Source: an uncultured Lachnospiraceae bacterium
GTDB lineage: Bacteria; Bacillota; Clostridia; Lachnospirales; Lachnospiraceae
Length of the DNA: 8,111 nt
Assembly (NCBI GenBank): GCA_948665105.1
Contig: CAPNGW010000096.1
Span: 1 to 8,111 of the forward strand
Reading direction: 5' to 3'
A program made the translations under genes and the position numbers. The notes below the pieces were generated by a model. It was given only the letters and a program-made list of their open reading frames with translations, was not told where the DNA came from and ran no database searches. Of this stretch, positions 1 through 4,477 are shown one piece after another; the first letter of the stretch is position 1; the number at the start of each line of letters is the position of its first letter.

Positions 1-198
1 CAGGACCTTTCGGGCGGTATAGTAAGGCAGCTGGAGAGCCTGGGCTTTTCGCTAACCAATCGGGAGCTCCTTCTGGATGGGGAGTACCAAAGAGAAGAAT
101 TGCTGCTACGCATAAAGTATGAGGCCGCACTGGGGGGCCTTTGCCTGGTGGCAGCAGGGGCTATAAAGAAATTCGGAGTGAAGAAAACAGCCAAGTAA
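1..198 (+). CDS. C-terminal fragment of an unrecognised protein (5' end outside window)
   Basis: An open frame runs in from the window edge for 65 codons and stops at TAA (196-198). The visible tail begins QDLSGGIVRQLESLGF and contains a small-residue-rich segment, EAALGGLCLVAAGAIKKFG, before a lysine-rich end (KKTAK). Base composition is clearly richer in G+C than the next 900 bases, so this gene probably belongs to the core side of a composition boundary. A glycine/alanine-rich C-terminal helix of this kind is seen in some sugar-kinase/ATPase-fold (BadF/ROK-like) proteins, but the fragment is too short for a family call and I do not assign a function. The stop codon lies in the loop of a terminator hairpin. 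Confidence 0.75.
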   Translation, partial: QDLSGGIVRQLESLGFSLTNRELLLDGEYQREELLLRIKYEAALGGLCLVAAGAIKKFGVKKTAK

Positions 199-210
199 GG
201 CTGTTTTCTT
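181..210 (+). terminator. Hairpin terminator overlapping the stop codon of the upstream gene
   Basis: AAGAAAACAGCC (181-192) and GGCTGTTTTCTT (199-210) form a perfect 12-bp stem around a 6-nt loop, AAGTAA, that contains the TAA stop. The TTTTCTT in the 3' arm supplies the U-rich segment, so it should act as an intrinsic terminator on the plus strand. The matching A-rich 5' arm means it could also work in reverse. Confidence 0.75.
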
Positions 211-269
211 ATAATAGTAACAGTTATTGATTAGAAGGCATTTAATGGCACAATATTATTACTAAAAAA

Positions 270-281
270 TGTGTTAACACA
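270..281. repeat. Perfect 12-bp palindrome upstream of the ATPase remnant
   Basis: TGTGTTAACACA is a perfect dyad with no spacer, 7 nt before the AAGGAG ribosome binding site of the next ORF. It could be an operator or a leftover promoter-region site. A TATTAT (254-259) upstream could be a -10 element, but I see no -35 at a proper distance, so no promoter is called. Confidence 0.35.
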
Positions 282-301
282 CAAAAATAAGGAGTGATAC
301 T

Positions 302-451
302 GTGGAGATTAAGAGAGATGTATACCTTGAACAGTTAAAGATAAGAAAAGACAATGGAATGATTAAGATAATTACAGAAATCAGGAGATGCGGAAAATCT
401 TTCTTGCTATTTGTATTATATATAAAAATTCCCGAAGCTGTATTAAAATAG
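302..451 (+). pseudogene. Truncated N-terminus of an AAA+ ATPase (AAA_14/DUF4143 type)
   Basis: A GTG start is preceded by AAGGAG (289-294, 7-nt spacing) and opens a 49-codon frame ending at TAG. It begins VEIKRDVYLEQLKIRKDNG and continues IKIITEIRRCGKSFLLF, which strongly resembles the N-terminus of the ATPase family of about 400 residues in which the P-loop reads TGIRRCGKS. Two lesions are visible: the usual P-loop glycine is glutamate (E26, a one-base GGA to GAA type change), and the frame stops after residue 49, where the promoter of the next gene begins. There is no room for the Walker B and DUF4143 regions, so this is a 3'-truncated remnant. It may still be translated, since its ribosome binding site is intact. 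It lies in AT-rich DNA and is probably a relic of an earlier insertion. Confidence 0.7.
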
Positions 452-453
452 AC

Positions 454-482
454 TTGACAAAATGTAATCTATATGTTACATT
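454..482 (+). promoter_or_regulatory. Promoter of the small XRE regulator operon
   Basis: TTGACA (454-459), a 17-nt spacer and TACATT (477-482), with an upstream TG at 474-475 giving an extended -10. It lies 46 nt before the TTG start at 528. The spacer and -10 are covered by an inverted repeat, so binding there would block RNA polymerase. Confidence 0.7.
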
Positions 483-510
483 CTAAAATGTAATTACTTG
501 ATTACATTTT
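461..510. promoter_or_regulatory. Two tandem operator-like dyads (TGTAA/TTACA)
   Basis: Dyad 1 is AATGTAA (461-467), 8 nt, TTACATT (476-482). Dyad 2 is AAAATGTAAT (485-494), 6 nt, ATTACATTTT (501-510), a perfect 10-bp inverted repeat. Both share the half-site ATGTAA. Dyad 1 covers the promoter spacer and -10; dyad 2 covers the expected transcription start. This arrangement fits autorepression by the XRE protein encoded directly downstream. The identity of the binding protein is inferred. Confidence 0.6.
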
Positions 511-527
511 GAAAAGGAGAGATTACT

Positions 528-737
528 TTGATATGGAATAGGATTAAAGTGCTACGAGCAGAAAGAGATTGGACACAAGCAGATTTAGCAGATAGAGTGG
601 GAATTTCGAGACAAGCGGTTATATCAATAGAAAAATATAAATATACACCATCTTTGGAATTGGCTTTTAAAATCGCAGAATGCTTTGGAGTATCTATTAA
701 TGAAGTTTTTGAACATAGGGAGGAAAAAATAGTATGA
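528..737 (+). CDS. Small XRE-family (Cro/C1, YozG-like) transcriptional regulator
   Basis: This 69-residue protein is almost entirely one helix-turn-helix domain. Residues 5-60 (RIKVLRAERDWTQADLADRVGISRQAV and onward) match the short XRE repressors of Firmicutes, with a recognition helix at about 27-38 (SRQAVISIEKYK) and the typical PSLELAFKIAECFGVSINEVF tail. The start is TTG at 528, chosen because AAGGAG lies at 514-519 with good spacing and the nearby ATG at 533 is out of frame. The stop TGA overlaps the ATG of the next gene by 4 bp (ATGA), so the two are translationally coupled. Two dyads on its promoter suggest autorepression. Regulators of this type are commonly paired with a small membrane protein, as here; the signal sensed is unknown. 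Confidence 0.9.
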   Translation: MIWNRIKVLRAERDWTQADLADRVGISRQAVISIEKYKYTPSLELAFKIAECFGVSINEVFEHREEKIV

Positions 738-1048
738 ATGAACAGATAATTTTACTAATCCTTATTACTGTGGCAACAGCTGTAACTTTGAGTACATATA
801 TCTTAAAGGCTAAGAAGCAGGTACAGTATAAAGGAGACGAACGTTGGCAGTTGATACAATTAAAAGCAAATAATATTGCTAATAGCTCAAATTTAATTTT
901 GCTGATAATAGTTGTTGTTCTCCCACTTTTTGTAGATTTGCAAACGACAATATCATTCCAGAGATTAACAACTTTTATATTGATTTTTATAGGAATGAGA
1001 AATTTATTAGAATTAGGTGCGATAATATATTATGATAAACAGCTATAA
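734..1048 (+). CDS. Small 3-TM membrane protein coupled to the XRE regulator
   Basis: This 104-residue protein has three hydrophobic stretches at about 4-24, 54-72 and 78-99. Between the first two lies a charged loop, KGDERWQLIQLKANNIAN (33-50), which is the most distinctive part and looks like a conserved family signature. The ATG overlaps the regulator's stop by 4 bp and is preceded by GGGAGG (718-723), so it belongs to the same operon. The topology predicts a cytoplasmic-membrane protein. It could be a sensor, an anti-regulator or an immunity-like partner of the XRE protein. The sequence itself shows only the pairing, and I do not assign a function. Codon use is strongly A/T-biased, like the rest of the 211-1170 island. 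Confidence 0.8.
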   Translation: MNEQIILLILITVATAVTLSTYILKAKKQVQYKGDERWQLIQLKANNIANSSNLILLIIVVVLPLFVDLQTTISFQRLTTFILIFIGMRNLLELGAIIYYDKQL

Positions 1049-1070
1049 GGAATCATAAAGGCAGAATATA

Positions 1071-1115
1071 GTCAATGAATAAAAACACTTAAATTGAGGG
1101 TTTTTATTCATTGAC
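1071..1115. repeat. Perfect 16-bp inverted repeat between operons
   Basis: The left arm at 1071-1086 starts GTCAATG and ends AAAAAC. The right arm at 1100-1115 starts GTTTTT and ends CATTGAC. All 16 bases pair around a 13-nt loop. The A5/T5 blocks inside the arms give it a bidirectional terminator character for the 528-1048 operon. The right arm also contributes TTGAC of the next promoter's -35 element, and the loop contains the first CTTAAATTGA repeat. It may therefore be a terminator, part of an operator, or both. Confidence 0.6.
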
Positions 1116-1150
1116 ATACCCTTAATTTGAGGGTATACTTAATTTGAATC
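1088..1150. promoter_or_regulatory. Three CTTAA(A/T)TTGA operator-like repeats on the XRE-kinase promoter
   Basis: The copies are CTTAAATTGAGGG (1088-1100), CTTAATTTGAGGG (1121-1133) and CTTAATTTGAATC (1138-1150). The middle copy lies within a dyad, ATACCCT (1116-1122) and AGGGTAT (1130-1136), that fills the promoter spacer; the third begins in the -10. Each copy is itself nearly symmetric (CTTAA...TTGAG). The placement fits autorepression by the XRE protein encoded next, alone or in complex with the kinase, as in HipB-type systems. This assignment is inferred. Confidence 0.6.
1111..1139 (+). promoter_or_regulatory. Strong promoter of the XRE-kinase operon
   Basis: TTGACA (1111-1116), exactly 17 nt, then TATACT (1134-1139). 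The -35 is consensus and the -10 has five of six consensus bases. The TTG start of the regulator follows 36 nt downstream. The spacer is filled by an operator-like near-palindrome. Confidence 0.8.
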
Positions 1151-1175
1151 AAATAAATACCAGGAGGAAGAACCG

Positions 1176-1724
1176 TTGACACCCAGAATGTATGCGCTCC
1201 CGGAAGAACTGAATGGAAATGATATCAAAGAAATCCGCAAAACGTTAAATCTTACGCAGGCGGAATTTTCCCATCTTGTTCATGTTTCAAAAAAAACAGT
1301 GGAACGTTGGGAAACAGGCGAAAAGGCAATTACAGGGCCGATTGTGACACTGGTTCACATTTTTAAAGAACAGCCCCAATGGCCAAAACACTTGCGAATC
1401 CCGGATAAAACAGCGCCCATGCGTTTGTGGTATATGCACAAAGAAGATATTTGTACGATTATAGACGTGGATGAACGGGCCAGACAGGTGGCAGTATACA
1501 ATTTTACGGCCAAGCCCATGTTTCAGGCCTTCGGCAGAGTGGAGCAGCCGGATTTCGCACAATATGAAGAATTTTTGGAATCCCGCTGTTTTCCCAGAAG
1601 CAGGGATAAGCTAAAGCTGGAACTTAAGAGACTGGATTTACCCTTTTACGACCCGCTGATGATTATTGCAAAGACGGAAGGCAGAATGGCAGAGGATGAT
1701 TTCTGGATTCGCATTGAGAGGTGA
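1176..1724 (+). CDS. XRE regulator with conserved C-terminal domain, putative antitoxin of a HipA/CtkA-like kinase
   Basis: This is a 182-residue protein. Residues 17-50 form an XRE helix-turn-helix (KEIRKTLNLTQAEFSHLVHV, then SKKTVERWETGEK). A middle segment, about 80-110 (RLWYMHKEDICTIIDVDERARQVAVYNF), looks beta-rich. The C-terminus, about 113-182, carries AFGRVEQP, EEFLESRCFPRSRDKLK, LPFYDPLMIIAKTEGRMAEDDFWIRIER, which reads like a conserved partner domain. The start is TTG at 1176, because AGGAGG (1163-1168) is correctly spaced; an in-frame ATG at 1188 is the alternative. The stop is followed 4 nt later by the kinase start. By analogy with HipB and the three-part HipBST systems, it probably represses the operon and restrains the kinase, with the C-terminal domain possibly replacing a separate HipS. 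That role is inferred; the XRE domain is certain. Confidence 0.85.
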   Translation: MTPRMYALPEELNGNDIKEIRKTLNLTQAEFSHLVHVSKKTVERWETGEKAITGPIVTLVHIFKEQPQWPKHLRIPDKTAPMRLWYMHKEDICTIIDVDERARQVAVYNFTAKPMFQAFGRVEQPDFAQYEEFLESRCFPRSRDKLKLELKRLDLPFYDPLMIIAKTEGRMAEDDFWIRIER

Positions 1725-1728
1725 TAGC

Positions 1729-2538
1729 ATGGTGGAATTGTTTGAGCAGGACTTGCATGGGGAGAACCGCCAGTCCTCCAAGGGAAATCAGTTAAAGTGG
1801 CGGTATAACGGGTTTTGGTACAAGGCAGATTACACCGGATATGAAGGCATAGCAGAATATATGATTTCTCATTTATCGAGGATGTCTACTCTTAAAGAGG
1901 AAGAATATGTGCTTTATAACACAGAGCAGATGCGATATGGAGCGCAGGTTTATCTGGGGTGCAAAAGTAAGAATTTTCTGGAGGGAGACTGGCAGATTAT
2001 CACGCTGGAGCGGCTATTTCAAAATTATTGCGGGGAAAGTCTGAACCGGAGTCTTTACACCATTGAGAACCACCAGAGCCGCTTGCGTTTTTTGGTGGAG
2101 CAGACAGAGCGCATGACAGGACTGGAACAGTTCGGGGCTTACATGGCAAAGCTGCTGACGCTGGATACCTTTTTCTTAAACGAAGACCGGCATACCCACA
2201 ATATTGCGGTGCTGATGGATGGCGCGGGAAAATTCCGATACTGTCCGATTTTTGATAACGGAGCGGGGCTTATGTCCGATACGACCATGGATTATCCGAT
2301 GAATGAAAGGGTAGAGGTACTGCAAAAAAGAGTAAAGCCCAAAACCTTTTGTGTGGATTTTGAGGAGCAGCTGGATATTGCTGAGGAACTGTATGGGCAG
2401 CAGATACAGTTCCGATTTCAGCAAGAGGATGTATGGAATTTACTCCAACAGGAAAATTATTATTCCAGGGAAGTGAAAGAAAGAGTAGCCCATATTATTT
2501 TGGAGCAACAGCGAAAGTATCAATATTTGTTTTTGTAA
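1729..2538 (+). CDS. HipA/CtkA-like Ser/Thr protein kinase, putative toxin
   Basis: This is a 269-residue cytoplasmic protein with a HipA-type kinase core. An SSKGNQLKW segment (16-24) sits where related kinases have their Gly/Ser-rich loop. WYKAD supplies a candidate ATP-contacting lysine (K32). NEDRHTHN (151-158) is the catalytic loop, with D153 as likely base and N158 as metal ligand, and IFDNGAGL (174-181) supplies the metal-binding D176. It is much shorter than HipA (about 440 residues) and lacks its N-terminal subdomain, so it is closer to CtkA or HipT. The ATG at 1729 is chosen because GAGAGG (1716-1721) precedes it. The frame stays open back to 1666, but that extension overlaps the regulator and has no ribosome binding site. 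All key kinase residues are present, so it is probably active. Its target is unknown; HipA and HipT phosphorylate aminoacyl-tRNA synthetases. Its last 19 bp overlap the convergent gene. Confidence 0.85.
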   Translation: MVELFEQDLHGENRQSSKGNQLKWRYNGFWYKADYTGYEGIAEYMISHLSRMSTLKEEEYVLYNTEQMRYGAQVYLGCKSKNFLEGDWQIITLERLFQNYCGESLNRSLYTIENHQSRLRFLVEQTERMTGLEQFGAYMAKLLTLDTFFLNEDRHTHNIAVLMDGAGKFRYCPIFDNGAGLMSDTTMDYPMNERVEVLQKRVKPKTFCVDFEEQLDIAEELYGQQIQFRFQQEDVWNLLQQENYYSREVKERVAHIILEQQRKYQYLFL

Positions 2539-3674
2539 GTGGCATTCCTGAGCCGTTTCTGGTCCGTCGGGGGCAGATACTGGATGGCGATTCGGTTCTC
2601 CGGCCTTACGTCGGTAAAATAAAGCACCAGTAAAAACAGCCATTCTAAGGGCTTCATGAGGATATAGATTACATCCGCCGCAAAGGGCGAGTGAATCAGT
2701 TTTGCAACAGGAAACCCATAGGTGTCGTAGAATTTTCGGACGGCCCTGTGGGTTTTTGGCAGTTTTTCCTCCAAAATCTGCTCAAAAGCATTGGCTACGC
2801 AAAGCTGACGGTTGACAATGACCGGATGGCCGTGACGGCGGCCCATGCGAAGGGGCTTTACCACCTTCCGGTGTCCGCCGGCAGCTACAGTACAAAGGTA
2901 ATGCTCGTCGTAAAAAAGATTTTGCGGAGAAACCTGGGTGGAGAGATTCCAGTCGCTGGTCTGGGTAAAGGCCTGGATAAGAGAGTCCGGGCTTTGCCCA
3001 AACAGGGCCAGAATGGCAATCAGGATTCCAAACAGAGGCAAAAACAGCACAAGGGCCGCCACTGGCCAGGCAGAGGCGTCCTTAAGCTTTTCATGGCATT
3101 TGTTTAAAAATCCATTGGAGTAACGCTTCTTTTCCTCCGAATCAGGGTGCTCCCACTGAAGCTCCTTCCATTGAAGCATTAAATTCTTTATCTGAATGAG
3201 CACCAGCAGCACGCAGTTGATGGGAAACAGAGCCAGCCAAAAGGTATCGGGGCCCCAAATCTGGATACACCAAAGAATACTCAGTAATATTCCCATATAA
3301 GAGCATGCGATTCCGGTAACCACCACCAAGGGCGGCATATACTTTAAGGGTATGAGCCGAAGCAGCAGATACCCCGCGATTCCCACGCACACAAAAGTCG
3401 CTATGGTAGGCTGTGTCCAGGTGGCTATGGGCGTATGGCGCTGACGATTATACAACTGCACCTGCCAGTCGGCGCCACGTATTTCGCTGATTGCCAGGAA
3501 ACCCGTACTGTAAATAACGCCCAGAAACAGCGTAGTCACTTCCAGTATCACCCGCCATTTTTTCAGCCGGGGACCGTTTTCCCTTACAAAAAGGCAGCAG
3601 ATATGAAAGCCGGTCAAAATCAGGGGAGCGCCCAAAAGACCAAACAGAATCAGCAAAGTAAAGACTTCTTCCAT
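2520..3674 (-). CDS. Polytopic membrane protein of unknown function (possibly DUF6688-like)
   Basis: This 384-residue protein has five to six hydrophobic segments in the N-terminal two thirds: about 5-27, 43-62, 91-108, 114-138, 143-163 and 203-226. A conserved-looking soluble part follows at about 255-335: FYDEHYLCTVAAGGHRKVVK, RMGRRHGHPVIVNRQLCVANAF, FYDTYGFPVAKL. A last hydrophobic stretch (about 341-354) precedes DVRPENRIAIQYLP. The histidine- and arginine-rich soluble region is the best handle for homology searching. I recall similar proteins in Lachnospiraceae under a DUF number (possibly DUF6688), but cannot verify this. ATG at 3674 follows a GAGGGGGAA ribosome binding site and lies 1 nt after the XRE stop, so it is the third gene of the DUF2975-XRE operon. 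It converges on the kinase gene, overlapping its 3' end by 19 bp. Confidence 0.8.
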   Translation of the reverse strand: MEEVFTLLILFGLLGAPLILTGFHICCLFVRENGPRLKKWRVILEVTTLFLGVIYSTGFLAISEIRGADWQVQLYNRQRHTPIATWTQPTIATFVCVGIAGYLLLRLIPLKYMPPLVVVTGIACSYMGILLSILWCIQIWGPDTFWLALFPINCVLLVLIQIKNLMLQWKELQWEHPDSEEKKRYSNGFLNKCHEKLKDASAWPVAALVLFLPLFGILIAILALFGQSPDSLIQAFTQTSDWNLSTQVSPQNLFYDEHYLCTVAAGGHRKVVKPLRMGRRHGHPVIVNRQLCVANAFEQILEEKLPKTHRAVRKFYDTYGFPVAKLIHSPFAADVIYILMKPLEWLFLLVLYFTDVRPENRIAIQYLPPTDQKRLRNATYKNKY

Positions 3675-3675
3675 G

Positions 3676-3891
3676 CTATGCTTCCCCCTCTTCCTTTTGC
3701 CACTCCAGAATATCTCCGGGCTGGCATTCCAGAGCCTGACAGATTTTATTCAAGGTCTCAATTTTGATGGCCTTAGCCTTGCCGTTTTTTAAAATAGAAA
3801 TGTTTGCCATGGTGATGCCCACCCGGGAAGACAGCTCAGTAACACTCATCTTCCGTTTGGCCAGCATTACATCAATATTTACAATAATCAT
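3676..3891 (-). CDS. YozG-like XRE transcriptional regulator
   Basis: This 71-residue protein is a single helix-turn-helix domain. NIDVMLAKRKMSVTELSSRVGITMANISILKNGKAKAI spans residues 5-42, with the recognition helix at about 27-37, followed by KIETLNKICQALECQPGDILEW. This is the typical short Cro/C1 regulator found next to DUF2975 membrane proteins in Firmicutes. The start follows GGAGG, which overlaps the stop codon of the upstream DUF2975 gene (9-nt gap), and its own stop is 1 nt from the next ATG, so all three genes are tightly coupled. It probably represses this operon. The stimulus, perhaps relayed by the DUF2975 protein, is not evident from the sequence. Confidence 0.92.
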   Translation of the reverse strand: MIIVNIDVMLAKRKMSVTELSSRVGITMANISILKNGKAKAIKIETLNKICQALECQPGDILEWQKEEGEA

Positions 3892-3900
3892 ATGCGCCTC

Positions 3901-4380
3901 CTAGATGGTTAAGTCATTTTCTTCTTTGAGCCTGGCCGCATTCTGTATGAGCCCGGAGAGGGCAATGCTTAAAATTCCAACGCCCAAGGCCGCTGATATC
4001 GCCAGAAAAGCCGGCAGAGCGATAGGGGCTCCAAAGTAGTCTATACAACAAAGGAAAATACATCCTCCCAGTATCAGTGCGGCTGCCAGAAAAGCCAGAA
4101 GTCCGATATGCTTCATGGAGCGGGCATTGGCGGCACAAAAGCTGTTGTCTGCCCCAATATTGGTACAGATTTGCCAAAATTTCCACAAGGCCAGGTAGCA
4201 AAGCAACCCAATTACCCACATCCCAATGGTTCCCGGCCATCGCAGCCATGCGGCCTCCGGAATATCATCGGCGATTTGGTTAATAATAAGGGGAATATAC
4301 CAGAGGAAGAATAAGAGGCCCACCATTGCGGCGGCAACAGAGCATATTTTCAAAACATTGGCGATTCTTTTTTGGTTCAT
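3901..4380 (-). CDS. DUF2975-family membrane protein
   Basis: This 159-residue protein has four transmembrane segments at about 10-34, 50-70, 92-112 and 119-145. The loop NSFCAANARSMKHIG before the third helix corresponds to the position of the family's conserved asparagine/arginine segment. Length and topology fit DUF2975. The start is placed at 4380 because GGAGGT (4388-4393 on the plus-strand scale) lies 7 nt upstream. The in-frame ATG at 4395 overlaps that ribosome binding site and has none of its own. It is the first gene of the operon with the XRE regulator. DUF2975-XRE pairs are widespread in Firmicutes, but the biochemical role of DUF2975 is not established; a membrane sensor or modulator of the regulator is a reasonable guess. 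Confidence 0.88.
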   Translation of the reverse strand: MNQKRIANVLKICSVAAAMVGLLFFLWYIPLIINQIADDIPEAAWLRWPGTIGMWVIGLLCYLALWKFWQICTNIGADNSFCAANARSMKHIGLLAFLAAALILGGCIFLCCIDYFGAPIALPAFLAISAALGVGILSIALSGLIQNAARLKEENDLTI

Positions 4381-4387
4381 AAAAAAT

Positions 4388-4393
4388 ACCTCC
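4388..4393 (-). promoter_or_regulatory. Ribosome binding site that fixes the DUF2975 start
   Basis: GGAGGT on the minus strand is 7 nt before the ATG at 4380 and immediately follows an in-frame ATG at 4395. The upper ATG cannot use this site, which is the reason for preferring the shorter protein. Confidence 0.7.
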
Positions 4394-4411
4394 ATTTCAT
4401 TTTATGAAGGT

Positions 4412-4440
4412 ATTGTAACATGGTATTTTTTGAAAATCAA
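4412..4440 (-). promoter_or_regulatory. Promoter of the DUF2975-XRE operon
   Basis: On the minus strand: TTGATT (4440-4435), 17 nt, TACAAT (4417-4412), with TG one base before the -10 (extended -10). Transcription would start near 4405, about 25 nt before the ATG at 4380. GGTATT copies at 4409-4414 and 4422-4427 overlap the -10 and the spacer. Confidence 0.7.
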
Positions 4441-4444
4441 TAGC

Positions 4445-4467
4445 AATTTATTGTTTTACAATAAATT
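4445..4467. repeat. AT-rich 10-bp dyad between araC-type gene and DUF2975 operon
   Basis: AATTTATTGT (4445-4454) and ACAATAAATT (4458-4467) pair perfectly around a TTT spacer. It sits just upstream of the -35 of the DUF2975 promoter and 11 nt after the AraC-type gene's stop. There are no G/C-rich stem or trailing U's on the minus strand, so it is a poor terminator and more likely a regulator binding site. Confidence 0.4.
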
Positions 4468-4477
4468 TATTTCGCAT

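Noticed and set aside
1..198. Sugar kinase/BadF-type assignment for the first fragment
   Set aside because: Only a glycine/alanine-rich C-terminal helix suggests it; without the upstream catalytic part a name would be a guess.
461..510. Short repeats resembling a CRISPR array
   Set aside because: The repeats are inverted half-sites a few bases apart on a promoter, not direct repeats of CRISPR length with regular spacers.
1666..1728. In-frame upstream extension of the kinase gene to an ATG at 1666
   Set aside because: It lies inside the regulator gene and lacks a ribosome binding site, whereas the ATG at 1729 has GAGAGG at correct spacing.
2691..3107. 138-codon open frame on the plus strand
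   Set aside because: It is antisense to the 384-aa membrane protein gene, whose frame has clear membrane segments, a ribosome binding site and operon context; the antisense translation shows no domain.
4381..4395. Upstream ATG (4395) for the DUF2975 gene
   Set aside because: That ATG overlaps the GGAGGT that serves the next in-frame ATG at 4380 and has no ribosome binding site of its own.
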